Assembly (NCBI RefSeq): GCF_026343115.1
Contig: NZ_JAPEMC010000001.1
Span: 496,001-560,000, forward strand
DNA from: Streptomyces sp. NBC_00102
GTDB taxonomy: Bacteria > Actinomycetota > Actinomycetes > Streptomycetales > Streptomycetaceae
DNA: 64,000 bases
Reading direction: 5' to 3'
Within the stretch, counting starts at the first letter, position 1; each line of letters starts with the position of its first letter. A program made the translations under genes and the position numbers. Below are positions 9,706 to 17,998 of this stretch, one piece after another. The notes beneath the pieces were generated by a model that saw only the letters and a list, made by a program, of their open reading frames with translations, was not told the DNA's origin and did not search any database.

Positions 9706-9978
9706 GGGGGACTCCCGAGTCGTTGGCGGACGAGGGTGTACGGCGGGTGCGGGCGCGTGTACGGCATGCGTGTTCGAGGTCGATCAGTGGCCAACTATCG
9801 CGGGTCGAGGCCTCGCCCGGCCAGTGATTCGTCCCGCGCGGACGGAGCAACATTGGACTGATCCACTGGCACGACCCGGGTGCTCCCACCGGCGTGACCT
9901 GCGGCGGACGCGGAGAGGGCCGAGCGGACGGCCGGGGAGACCCCCGGGACCCCGGCCCCCGGCCCGTACCCTGGAGCC

Positions 9979-10608
9979 ATGAACGATCTGGCCGGACACG
10001 CCCGCGGCCTCCTCTCCCTCCCCCCGTCCCTGGGCCCGGTGCGCCTGGTGGCGATCGACGGGCACGCGGGCTCGGGGAAGAGCACTCTGGCGACCCGGAT
10101 CGCCGCCGCGCTGGACGGCGCCCCGCTCCTGCGGCTGGACGATCTGGCCACCCACGAGGAGCTGTTCGCCTGGACGGACCGGCTGCGCGAGCAGGTGCTG
10201 CTGCCGCTGTCGCGCGGGGAGCGGGCGCGCTACGCCCCGTACGACTGGAACGCCCGGTGCTTCGGGCCGGAGCGGCCACTGGACCCGGCGCCGGTGGTGC
10301 TGATCGAAGGCGTGGGGGCCGGACGCCGGTTCCTGCGGCCCCGGCTGGCCTCGCTGTGGTGGATGGAGCTGGACCGAGAGACCGCCTGGGAGCGGGGCCG
10401 ACGACGGGACGGGCCGGCACTGGGAGGTTTCTGGGACGGCTGGACGGTCGCGGAGGCCGAACACTTCGCCGGGGACCCGTCCCGGCCGTACGCGGATTCG
10501 CTGGTACGCCAGTTGCCCGACGGATACGAGTGGCTGACGGGGCCTCAGGCGACTCCGCCCCCGAGTCGAATTGCTACGGAGGGTGAAGGCGGCAGGTCAT
10601 CCGGTTGA
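9979..10608 (+). CDS. Uridine kinase-like P-loop protein
   Basis: This 209-residue protein has a Walker A motif, GHAGSGKST, at residues 28-36 and a Walker B-like segment, VVLIEGVGAG. The middle part, RYAPYDWNARCFG, matches the substrate-proximal region of the uridine kinase/phosphoribulokinase-like family in actinobacteria. It probably phosphorylates a small metabolite, but the substrate cannot be read from the sequence. The ATG at 9979 is the first in a long open frame with family similarity from its start. It is transcribed alone. Confidence 0.75.
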   Translation: MNDLAGHARGLLSLPPSLGPVRLVAIDGHAGSGKSTLATRIAAALDGAPLLRLDDLATHEELFAWTDRLREQVLLPLSRGERARYAPYDWNARCFGPERPLDPAPVVLIEGVGAGRRFLRPRLASLWWMELDRETAWERGRRRDGPALGGFWDGWTVAEAEHFAGDPSRPYADSLVRQLPDGYEWLTGPQATPPPSRIATEGEGGRSSG

Positions 10609-10645
10609 GCCGCCGGAAATCGCCAGGCGCATGTTCCAACTCGGC

Positions 10646-10675
10646 TTGACCGGCGGGGCTTAGAGGTCTTACGTT
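10646..10675 (+). promoter_or_regulatory. Promoter of the candidate small RNA
   Basis: TTGACC at 10646-10651 and TACGTT at 10670-10675 are separated by 18 bp, a close match to the housekeeping sigma factor consensus. Transcription would start near 10682. Confidence 0.7.
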
Positions 10676-10681
10676 CTCAAT

Positions 10682-10752
10682 GTGCGGCTTTTCGGAGCCC
10701 ATCCAGGACGCGAAGCCCCCGGTTGTTCCCCCGTGATCGGGGGCTTCGTTCT
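10682..10752 (+). ncRNA. Candidate small RNA or terminated leader
   Basis: The promoter at 10646-10675 is followed after about 30 nt by a terminator-like hairpin, defining a transcript of about 70 nt with no reading frame. A second hairpin, GCCCGCA-loop-TGCGGGC, lies at 10753-10773. Both loops carry C runs, a layout that recalls the actinobacterial 6C RNA, but I cannot confirm membership. It could alternatively be a leader of the downstream ATPase gene ending in an attenuator. Confidence 0.5.
10711..10748 (+). terminator. Terminator of the candidate small RNA
   Basis: CGAAGCCCCCG at 10711-10721 pairs perfectly with CGGGGGCTTCG at 10738-10748 and is followed by TTCT. Confidence 0.65.
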
Positions 10753-10956
10753 GCCCGCAATCCCCCTGCGGGCGCACCACAGAGGCCCTTTCCTTCACCG
10801 TCCGTCACGAGCGACACCGTTCGGGTGGCCGTTCGGGCGTGGGTACGATGCTCGACGTGCCGGTCAATTCCCGCCCGCGAAACGGTGATTCGACGCGCAT
10901 CCGTGGGCATGCTGTGCGGGCGGGACATCCTGGGGCACAGTCGTGTGGGGGACCTG

Positions 10957-12864
10957 ATGGACATCGGCACGCAGGGCGCGCACGCCCCTGCCGAACTGGC
11001 CTGGCTACGGGGCGTGGACGCCTACACCATGGGCGCGTACCCGCATGCCGAGGAGGAATTCCGGACCGCGGTACGGCTCGATCCCGGCATGGCGGACGCC
11101 TGGCTGGGTCTCCACGCGCTGCGGATCGACACCACCACCGCGCTGCTGAGCATGTACCGGTACCGCGACCGCTTCGGCGAGCAGCGCACCCGCCACAAAC
11201 GCACGCTCAACTCCTGGTACTGGCTGGGCTGGTGGGTGCAGCCGGTACTGGAGTCGCCACGCGATCTTCTGCTGGCCCACGCCTCTCACTGGCTGGACGG
11301 GCGCCATGTGCCGGAGCTGGACCGGGCGTTGGCCGGACTCCCGCCGGTGGACACCGACGCGCAGGTGCGGTTCCTGCACGCCTGCCGGGCCTATCTCGCG
11401 AAGGACTGGGAGCAGTTGGTCCGCTACACCGAGCGGCTGGTCGACGACCCGCTGCTCGGGATCGAGGCGCGGCTCTTCGGAGGGATGGCCCGGGTCCGGC
11501 TGGAGATGTACGGCCAGGCCGAGCCGCTGCTCTCGGCGGCGCTGATGCGCTGTCGCAGCGAGCAGCCGCAGCGCAAGGAGCTGCGGTACTGGCTGGCGCG
11601 GGCGCACGAGGGGACGGGGCGCAGTGCCGCGGCTCTGCCCCTCTACCGGGCGGTGCACCGGGTCGACCCTTCGTTCATGGACACGTCGGCCCGGCTCGCG
11701 GCGATCACCGACCATGACGGGTTCGACGATCCCGGCGGGCTCGCCCCGGCCGCGTTGAGCGGTTACGGCACGGACGAGGCGGGCGCCGGGTCCCAGCCGG
11801 ACGGCGACGCGCTGCTCGGTACGGATCTGGTGGACGGCCGCGACCCGTGGCTGGGCGGCGATCCGCTCGGCCCGGTCGCCCCGGTGGTGACGACCGCCCC
11901 GGAGGGCGCGCGGGTCAAGCGGTCCGGGTCCGGCCGTGCGGGCCGTCCGGTGCTGCCCGCCGGGCCCAGCGATCCCGCGCTGCTGGCCGACGCGCTCGCC
12001 GAGCTGGAGCGGATGGTCGGGCTCGATCCGGTGAAGCGGCAGGTCAAGGCGCTCTCCGCGCAGCTGAACATGGCGCGGCTGCGGGCAGAGCAGGGTCTTC
12101 CCGTGCAGCCGCCCAAGCGGCACTTCGTGTTCTCCGGCCCTTCGGGCACCGGCAAGACGACGGTCGCCCGCATCCTGGGCCGGGTCTTCTACGCCCTGGG
12201 CCTCTTGGGCGGTGATCATCTGGTGGAGGCCCAACGCTCCGATCTGGTGGGCGAGTTCCTCGGCCAGACGGCGGTCAAGGCCAATGAACTGATCGACTCG
12301 GCACTGGGCGGGGTGCTCTTCGTGGACGAGGCGTACAGCCTCGCCAACTCCGGTTACAGCAAGGGCGACGCGTACGGCGACGAGGCGCTCCAGGTCCTGC
12401 TGAAGCGGGCCGAGGACAACCGGGACCATCTGGTGGTCATCCTGGCCGGCTACCCGGAGGGCATGGACCGGCTGCTGGCCACCAACCCGGGGCTCTCCTC
12501 GCGGTTCACCAGCCGGGTCGACTTCCCGAGCTACCGCCCGCTCGAACTCACCGCGATCGGCGGGGTGCTGGCCGCCGCCAACGGCGATCTCTGGGACGAG
12601 GAGTCCCTCGACGAGCTGCGCAGCATCAGCGGTCACGTGGTCGACCAGGGATGGATCGACGAGCTGGGCAACGGCCGCTTCCTGCGCACCCTGTACGAGA
12701 AGAGCTGCGCCTACCGCGACCTGCGGCTCTCCGGTTACACCACGCCGCCGGGGCGCGAGGACCTGGCGACGCTGCGGCTGCCGGACCTGATGCAGGCGTA
12801 CGGCGAGGTGCTCTCCGGCCGGGGCCCGGTGGGCCGGGGCCAGACGGAGGCCCCCGGCGCGTAG
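10957..12864 (+). CDS. EccA/CbxX-like AAA+ ATPase with TPR-type N-terminus
   Basis: This 635-residue protein has a helical, TPR-like N-terminal half (about 1-260) and a flexible linker rich in Gly, Pro and Asp (about 265-340). A C-terminal AAA+ domain of the CbxX/CfxQ type follows. Walker A is GPSGTGKTT starting at residue 394 and Walker B is LFVDEAY with D457-E458. The architecture matches EccA, the cytosolic ATPase of type VII (ESX) secretion systems, and related SpoVK-like proteins. No other ESX component is encoded nearby, so a secretion role is inference only. The ATG at 10957 is chosen for its GGGGGA ribosome-binding site 5 nt upstream. Confidence 0.8.
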   Translation: MDIGTQGAHAPAELAWLRGVDAYTMGAYPHAEEEFRTAVRLDPGMADAWLGLHALRIDTTTALLSMYRYRDRFGEQRTRHKRTLNSWYWLGWWVQPVLESPRDLLLAHASHWLDGRHVPELDRALAGLPPVDTDAQVRFLHACRAYLAKDWEQLVRYTERLVDDPLLGIEARLFGGMARVRLEMYGQAEPLLSAALMRCRSEQPQRKELRYWLARAHEGTGRSAAALPLYRAVHRVDPSFMDTSARLAAITDHDGFDDPGGLAPAALSGYGTDEAGAGSQPDGDALLGTDLVDGRDPWLGGDPLGPVAPVVTTAPEGARVKRSGSGRAGRPVLPAGPSDPALLADALAELERMVGLDPVKRQVKALSAQLNMARLRAEQGLPVQPPKRHFVFSGPSGTGKTTVARILGRVFYALGLLGGDHLVEAQRSDLVGEFLGQTAVKANELIDSALGGVLFVDEAYSLANSGYSKGDAYGDEALQVLLKRAEDNRDHLVVILAGYPEGMDRLLATNPGLSSRFTSRVDFPSYRPLELTAIGGVLAAANGDLWDEESLDELRSISGHVVDQGWIDELGNGRFLRTLYEKSCAYRDLRLSGYTTPPGREDLATLRLPDLMQAYGEVLSGRGPVGRGQTEAPGA

Positions 12865-12891
12865 CACCCCGGTACGCTCCCTACGCGCGAA

Positions 12892-12924
12892 CGGGCCCGC
12901 CCGGCAGTTCGCCGGACGGGCCCG
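12892..12924. terminator. Terminator between convergent ATPase and CNNM genes
   Basis: CGGGCCCGCCCGGC at 12892-12905 pairs with GCCGGACGGGCCCG at 12911-12924, with one G-T type mismatch and a 5-nt loop. It can terminate from both sides. Confidence 0.8.
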
Positions 12925-12947
12925 CACTCGTGACGGAGGATCCTCCC

Positions 12948-14057
12948 TCAGCCGATGTCTGCCATGGCCTTCGGCTCGTACGCGGGGTGCTCCGCGGTCA
13001 CGTCGACCGTGCGGCGCGGCACCGAGACGCGGTGGGAGGGGTCGCGGACCTCGCCCACCAGCGTTTCCAGTACGTCCTCCAGGGCGACGAGTCCGAGGAC
13101 CTTCCCCTGGGCGTCGGCGACCTGCGCGAGGTGGGTCGCGGCCCGGCGCATCACGGTCAGGGCGTCGTCCAGCGGGAGTTCGGCCCGTACGGTCGCCATC
13201 GGGCGCCAGACGTGCTGAGGCACGGCACGCTCGCCGTCCTCCAGATCGAGGACGTCCTTGACGTGCAGGTAGCCCATGAACGGGCCGCCGCGCTCGGCGC
13301 GGACCGGGAAGCGCGAGAACCCGGTCCGTACGGTGAGCTCCTCGACCCGGCGCGGGGTGACGGACGGATCGACCGTCACCAGCGAACCGTTCTCCAGGAG
13401 CACGTCCGTGACGGGCCTGCTGCCCAGCTCCAGGGCGTCCTCCAGGCGTTCCTGCGCCTCGGGTTCCAGGAGCCCGGCCTGGCCGGAGTCCTCTACCAGG
13501 CGGTTCAGCTGCTCGCTGGTGAAGACGGCTTCGACCTCGTCCTTGGGCTCGACCCGGAAGAGCTTCAGCACGAGCTTGGCGCAGGCGCCGAGCGCCGCGG
13601 TGACCGGGCGGCAGAGCCGGGCGAAGCCCACCAGGGCGGGGCTGAGCCAGAGGGCGGTCTTCTCCGGGGCGGCCATCGCCAGGTTCTTCGGGACCATCTC
13701 GCCGATGACGAGGTGGAGGACGACGACGAAGACGAGGGCGAGGACGTAGCCGAGCGGGTGGACGAGCCCGTCGGGCAGGTGTGCCGCGTGGAAGACGGGT
13801 TCCAGCAGGTGGGCGACGGTCGGTTCGGCGACGGCGCCCAGGGTGAGCGAGCAGACGGTGATGCCGAACTGTGCGGCGGCCATCATCTGCGGGAGGTTCT
13901 CCAGGCCGTACAGCACCTTGTGGGCGCGGGCCGATCCGCTCGCGGCGAGCGGTTCGACCTGGCTGCGGCGGACCGAGACGAGTGCGAACTCGGCTCCGAC
14001 GAAGAAGCCGTTCGCGAGGACGAGGAGTCCCGCGAAGAACAGTTGGACCAGGCTCAT
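12948..14057 (-). CDS. CNNM/CorC-type (DUF21) membrane protein with CBS domains
   Basis: This 369-residue protein has about four hydrophobic segments in its first 180 residues, starting with LVQLFFAGLLVLANGFFVGA, which is characteristic of the DUF21 (CNNM) domain. Two CBS domains follow (about 200-330). Such proteins are linked to magnesium/cobalt efflux or homeostasis and are often misnamed hemolysins. It overlaps the next gene by 4 bp (ATGA), so the two paralogues are translationally coupled. It is shorter than its neighbour because it lacks a full C-terminal CorC/HlyC domain. Confidence 0.85.
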   Translation of the reverse strand: MSLVQLFFAGLLVLANGFFVGAEFALVSVRRSQVEPLAASGSARAHKVLYGLENLPQMMAAAQFGITVCSLTLGAVAEPTVAHLLEPVFHAAHLPDGLVHPLGYVLALVFVVVLHLVIGEMVPKNLAMAAPEKTALWLSPALVGFARLCRPVTAALGACAKLVLKLFRVEPKDEVEAVFTSEQLNRLVEDSGQAGLLEPEAQERLEDALELGSRPVTDVLLENGSLVTVDPSVTPRRVEELTVRTGFSRFPVRAERGGPFMGYLHVKDVLDLEDGERAVPQHVWRPMATVRAELPLDDALTVMRRAATHLAQVADAQGKVLGLVALEDVLETLVGEVRDPSHRVSVPRRTVDVTAEHPAYEPKAMADIG

Positions 14058-15463
14058 CGGGTGGCCTCCTGCAAGGTCCGGGCCGGGGCCGCGAGGCGGT
14101 CGCCCTCCGGGGTGTCTTCCGGCCGGTCGGTGGGGCCCGGCTGCCCGGACACGTCCGCGGTGCGGACGAAGCGGACCTGCTCGGCCCGGTAGTGGCCCAC
14201 CTGGCGGACGGAGATCCGCCAGCCGGGCAGTCCGGTCCGGTCACCGGGGGCGGGGATGCGCCCGAGGAGGTCGGCGACGAGTCCGGCCACGGTCTCGTAC
14301 GGTCCGTCGGGTACGTCGAGGCCTATCCGGCGGAGGCTGAGGACGCGGCAGCTGCCGTCCGCGTCCCAGGCGGGACGGCCGTCCTCACCGGTGACGGAGA
14401 CCAGCTCGGGCCGGTCGGCGCCTTCGGCGTCGTGCTCGTCGCGGACCTCGCCGACGAGCTCCTCGATGATGTCCTCCAGCGTGACGACACCCGCGGTGCC
14501 GCCGTACTCGTCGACGACGACGGCTATCGGCTGCTCGTTGCGGAGTCGCTGGAGCAGTTGTTCGACGGGGAGGGACTCGGGGACCAGCAGCGGCGGGACG
14601 GCGATCCGGCCGGCCGGGGTGCGCAGCCGGTCGGCGGCCGGGACCGCGAGGGCGTCCTTGAGGTGGACCATGCCGACGACCTCGTCGATGCGTTCCCGGT
14701 AGACCGGGAAGCGGGAGAGGCCGGTGGCGCGGGTCAGGTTGAGGACGTCGGCCGCGGTGGCGGTCGACTGGAGTGCGCTGACCCGGACCCGGGGGGTCAT
14801 GACGTGCTGGGCGGTGAGGCCGCCGAGCGACAGGGTCCGTACGAAGAGGTCGGCGGTGTCCTGTTCCAGGGTGCCGGCCTCCGCGGAGTGCCTGGCCAGC
14901 GAGACCAGCTCGCCCGGGGTGCGGGCGGAGGCGAGTTCGTCGGTGGGCTCGACGCCCAGCAGCCGGACCAGCCGGTTGGCGAGCGTGTTCAGCGCCGTGA
15001 TCACCGGGCGGAGCGCGGTGGCGAAGCGGTGCTGGGGTCCGGCGACGAACCGGGCGACCTGGAGGGGCTTGGAGACGGCCCAGTTCTTGGGCACCAGCTC
15101 GCCGATGACCATCTGCACGGCGGAGGCGAGCAGCATGCCGATCACCACGCTGACGGTGGGCACGGCCCCGGAGGGCAGGCCGGTGGCGGTGAGCGGTCCG
15201 GTGAAGAGCTGGGCGAGCGCGGGTTCGGCGAGCATGCCGACGACCAGCGAGGTGATGGTGATGCCCAGCTGGGTGCCGGAGAGCTGGAAGGAGAGTTCGC
15301 GCAGCGCGTCGACGACGGTGCGTGCGCGCCGGTCACCTTCTTCGGCGGCGCGCTCGGCCTCGGGCTTCTCGACGGTGACGAGGCCGAATTCGGCCGCCAC
15401 GAAGAAGCCGTTGGCCAGGATGAGAAGGAATGCCGCGATGAGCAGCAGCAGGGGGGTGGTCAT
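14054..15463 (-). CDS. CNNM/CorC-type membrane protein with CBS and CorC_HlyC domains
   Basis: This 469-residue paralogue of the downstream gene has the DUF21 membrane domain (about 1-200, beginning LLLLIAAFLLILANGFFVAA), two CBS domains (about 215-335; VVDEYGGTAGVVTLEDIIEE is diagnostic) and a C-terminal CorC_HlyC domain (about 350-435). The predicted role is divalent cation transport or regulation at the membrane. The ATG at 15463 has GGAGG 7 nt upstream. A terminator for the preceding his/rib operon lies 85 bp upstream, so this pair probably has its own promoter in that gap. Confidence 0.87.
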   Translation of the reverse strand: MTTPLLLLIAAFLLILANGFFVAAEFGLVTVEKPEAERAAEEGDRRARTVVDALRELSFQLSGTQLGITITSLVVGMLAEPALAQLFTGPLTATGLPSGAVPTVSVVIGMLLASAVQMVIGELVPKNWAVSKPLQVARFVAGPQHRFATALRPVITALNTLANRLVRLLGVEPTDELASARTPGELVSLARHSAEAGTLEQDTADLFVRTLSLGGLTAQHVMTPRVRVSALQSTATAADVLNLTRATGLSRFPVYRERIDEVVGMVHLKDALAVPAADRLRTPAGRIAVPPLLVPESLPVEQLLQRLRNEQPIAVVVDEYGGTAGVVTLEDIIEELVGEVRDEHDAEGADRPELVSVTGEDGRPAWDADGSCRVLSLRRIGLDVPDGPYETVAGLVADLLGRIPAPGDRTGLPGWRISVRQVGHYRAEQVRFVRTADVSGQPGPTDRPEDTPEGDRLAAPARTLQEATR

Positions 15464-15547
15464 GCCGCCGCCTCCGGGGAAGGGGCGGCGCAGGTACTAC
15501 CGGACGATCCGTCCATTGCTGGAAGGAGTCACTCCTCGGGTCGCAGG

Positions 15548-15584
15548 AAAAGCCCCGCCGGTCCGCGGACCGTCTGGGCGGGGC
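15548..15584 (-). terminator. Terminator of the rib-his operon
   Basis: GCCCCGCC and GGCGGGGC arms (15577-15584 and 15552-15559) enclose a second palindrome, GGTCCGCGGACC. On the minus strand the stem is followed directly by TTTT (15548-15551), a classic intrinsic terminator. Confidence 0.85.
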
Positions 15585-15722
15585 GGGGCGCCACTCGGCG
15601 CCGCCGGACCCCAGAGTAGTCAAGAATCGGTGTCTCCGGGCAGGGGCTCACGGCCATCGGCCGGGCGCCCCTTCGCCCGCCCGTGCGCGCGGGCCTGAAC
15701 GGGCGTCGGGCCGAGGGCCCGG

Positions 15723-16184
15723 TCAGGCTTCGGTGCCGCTGCCGTGCGACGCGACGAGCCTGCGGAGCTCCCCGGCGTCCCGTACGGCCCGCTCCTTGGA
15801 GAGGCCGGGCTGGATGCCGAGTGCGGGCAGGCTGGTGCCGTCGCTGAGGCCGAGGAAGAGCCAGGGGTCGCCGGCCCTCAGGTTGACCTGGAGGATCTGC
15901 TCCCAGGCGAGCCGCCGGGTCCGGGTGAGGTTGACGACGGTCACGCCCTCCTCGTCGGCGACGATCTTGGGCCGTGCGAGCAGCACCAGCACCCCCGCGA
16001 CGAGGACCGCGAAGGCGATGAAGGTCACCCGGTCCCCCGGACCGAGGCTCTCCAGCGTCAGCGCGACGACGGTCAGGACGACGAAGAAGGCAAGCGCGAT
16101 GGTGAGCAGGACCAGCCGGGTGAGACCCGGCCGGAACGTGACGGGAAGAGCGGGCGCTTCGGTCCGGGGTGCGGGGGCGGACAT
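15723..16184 (-). CDS. PH-domain membrane protein
   Basis: This 153-residue protein has two hydrophobic segments (about residues 22-45 and 52-68), followed by a short beta-rich domain ending in a helix. This is the layout of bacterial PH-domain proteins related to mycobacterial low-molecular-weight antigen 6. The motif TRTRRLAWEQI, preceding a Trp-containing strand, is typical. Function is unknown. It lies 43 bp after hisG and before a strong terminator, so it is the last gene of the rib-his transcription unit. Confidence 0.75.
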   Translation of the reverse strand: MSAPAPRTEAPALPVTFRPGLTRLVLLTIALAFFVVLTVVALTLESLGPGDRVTFIAFAVLVAGVLVLLARPKIVADEEGVTVVNLTRTRRLAWEQILQVNLRAGDPWLFLGLSDGTSLPALGIQPGLSKERAVRDAGELRRLVASHGSGTEA

Positions 16185-16227
16185 CAGGTTCTTCGGTCCT
16201 CTGCTGGAGGGGGCTGGTGCGGTCCCG

Positions 16228-17076
16228 TCAGAGCCGGCAGGCGTGGATCGCCGTGGTGAGGATGGCGCGGGCGCCCAGCTCGTACAGGTCGTCCATGATC
16301 CGCTGCGCCTCGCGGGAGGCGACCATGGAGCGGACGGCGACCCAGCCCTCGTGGTGGAGCGGGGAGACCGTCGGCGACTCCAGGCCCGGGGTGAGGGCGA
16401 CCGCGCGCTCCAGGTGCTCGACGCGGCAGTCGTAGTCCATCATCACGTACGTCCGGGCGACCAGGACACCCTGGAGGCGGCGGAGGAACTGCTGGACCTT
16501 GGGCTCGTCGGTGCCGGCGCCGGTACGGCGGATGACGACGGCCTCGGACTTCATGATCGGCTCGCCGATCACCTCGAGTCCGGCGTTGCGCATGCTGGTG
16601 CCGGTCTCGACCACGTCGGCGATGACCTGGGCGACGCCGAGCTCGATGGCGGTCTCGACCGCGCCGTCGAGGTGGACGACGGAGGCGTTGACGCCGTTGT
16701 CGGCGAGGTGCTTGGCGACGATGCCCTCGTAGGAGGTGGCGATCGTCATGCCGTCGAAGTCCTGCGGGCCCGCGGCGGTGCCGGGCTTGGTGGCGTACCG
16801 GAAGGTCGAACGGGCGAAGCCGAGCTGGAGGATCTCCTCGGCGTGGGCCCCGGAGTCGAGCAGCAGGTCGCGACCGGTGATGCCGATGTCGAGACGGCCG
16901 GAGCTCACGTAGATCGCGATGTCCCGGGGCCGCAGGTAGAAGAACTCGACCTCGTTGACGGGGTCGACGAGGACGAGCTCCTTCGACTCCTTGCGCTGCT
17001 GGTACCCGGCCTCATGGAGCATCGCCATCGCAGGCCCGGAGAGTGAACCCTTGTTGGGGACGGCGATGCGCAGCAT
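16228..17076 (-). CDS. hisG: ATP phosphoribosyltransferase, long form
   Basis: HisG catalyses the first step of histidine synthesis, joining ATP and PRPP. At 282 residues it is the long form with a C-terminal ACT-like regulatory domain (about 210-282), which binds histidine for feedback inhibition. It begins MLRIAVPNKGSLSGPA, and the PRPP-binding loop is in VIADVVETGTSMRNAGLEV. It lies 83 bp after hisE and in the same operon as the riboflavin genes. Confidence 0.96.
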   Translation of the reverse strand: MLRIAVPNKGSLSGPAMAMLHEAGYQQRKESKELVLVDPVNEVEFFYLRPRDIAIYVSSGRLDIGITGRDLLLDSGAHAEEILQLGFARSTFRYATKPGTAAGPQDFDGMTIATSYEGIVAKHLADNGVNASVVHLDGAVETAIELGVAQVIADVVETGTSMRNAGLEVIGEPIMKSEAVVIRRTGAGTDEPKVQQFLRRLQGVLVARTYVMMDYDCRVEHLERAVALTPGLESPTVSPLHHEGWVAVRSMVASREAQRIMDDLYELGARAILTTAIHACRL

Positions 17077-17159
17077 GAGCTCGGGTTTCCTTTGTGCGGA
17101 GGAGCGTGCGGACGGTTCTGCGGACGTGCGTGTCTTCAGCGGTGGTGCGGAGCTGGTGC

Positions 17160-17432
17160 TCAGAGGTGGGCGTAGACGTCGTCGAGGGAGATCCCGCGGG
17201 CGACCATCATCACCTGGACGTGGTACAGCAGCTGCGAGATCTCCTCGGCCGCTGCTTCCTTGCCCTCGTACTCGGCGGCCATCCAGACCTCGGCGGCCTC
17301 CTCGACGACCTTCTTGCCGATGGCATGGACCCCCTTGCCCACCAGTTCGGCGGTGCGCGAGGTGGAGGGGTCGCCGTCCGCGGCCTTGAGCGTCAGCTCG
17401 GCGAAGAGTTCTTCGAAGGTTTTGTTGGCCAT
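17160..17432 (-). CDS. hisE: Phosphoribosyl-ATP pyrophosphatase
   Basis: This 90-residue protein is the stand-alone HisE enzyme that removes pyrophosphate from phosphoribosyl-ATP, the step after HisG. The MazG-like helical fold shows in [20 protein letters not shown], with the metal-binding acidic residues, and in [12 protein letters not shown]. The ATG at 17432 follows AAGGA. It is 34 bp from ribH. Confidence 0.95.
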   Translation of the reverse strand: MANKTFEELFAELTLKAADGDPSTSRTAELVGKGVHAIGKKVVEEAAEVWMAAEYEGKEAAAEEISQLLYHVQVMMVARGISLDDVYAHL

Positions 17433-17466
17433 GATGGTCCTTAGAATACGGGGTCGCCGCCCGCCC

Positions 17467-17952
17467 TCAGCGCCAGGGTTCGCTGATGGTGCGCAGCGTG
17501 GTGGCGGTGGCGACGGCGGCGGTGACCGCTTCGTGCCCCTTGTCCTCCGAGGATCCTTCCAGGCCGGCCCGGTCGAGCGCCTGCTCCTCGGTGTCGCAGG
17601 TGAGGACGCCGAATCCGACGGGGACGCCGGTGTCGACGGTGACCTGGGTGAGTCCGGCGGTGACGCCCTGGGAGACGTACTCGAAGTGCGGGGTGCCGCC
17701 GCGGATGATCACGCCGAGGGCGACGACCGCGTCGTAGCCGCGTCCGGCGAGGACCTTGGCGACGACCGGGAGCTCGAAGCTGCCCGGGACGCGGAGCAGG
17801 GTCGGTTCCTGGATGCCGAGTTCACCGAGCGCGCGCAGGGCTCCGTCGACGAGTCCGTCCATGACCTTGTCGTGCCACTGGGCGGCGACGACCGCCACAC
17901 GGAGGTCCTCGCAGTTGCTCACGGACAGTTCGGGTGCGCCCTTGCCGCTCAT
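17467..17952 (-). CDS. ribH: 6,7-dimethyl-8-ribityllumazine synthase
   Basis: This 161-residue protein condenses 5-amino-6-ribitylaminouracil with 3,4-dihydroxybutanone 4-phosphate. Conserved motifs are [12 protein letters not shown], the substrate-binding [16 protein letters not shown] (His involved in catalysis) and [11 protein letters not shown]. The ATG at 17952 has AGGAGAAG upstream. It is the last biosynthetic gene of the riboflavin part of the operon. Confidence 0.97.
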   Translation of the reverse strand: MSGKGAPELSVSNCEDLRVAVVAAQWHDKVMDGLVDGALRALGELGIQEPTLLRVPGSFELPVVAKVLAGRGYDAVVALGVIIRGGTPHFEYVSQGVTAGLTQVTVDTGVPVGFGVLTCDTEEQALDRAGLEGSSEDKGHEAVTAAVATATTLRTISEPWR

Positions 17953-17998
17953 GTTCTTCTCCTACCGTTCTTTCGGTTCTGTGGGTCTGTCTGCGGGA

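Larger units (their letters stand above)
10609..10956 (+). other. Intergenic region with promoter, hairpins and possible small RNA
   Basis: These 348 bases contain no convincing gene. They hold a good vegetative-type promoter (10646-10675), a terminator-like hairpin (10711-10748) and a second hairpin (10753-10773). The last 180 bases lead to the AAA+ ATPase gene. Confidence 0.7.

Noticed and set aside
14054..15463. Hemolysin
   Set aside because: The old name comes from TlyC homology. The domain order DUF21-CBS-CBS-CorC_HlyC points to cation homeostasis.
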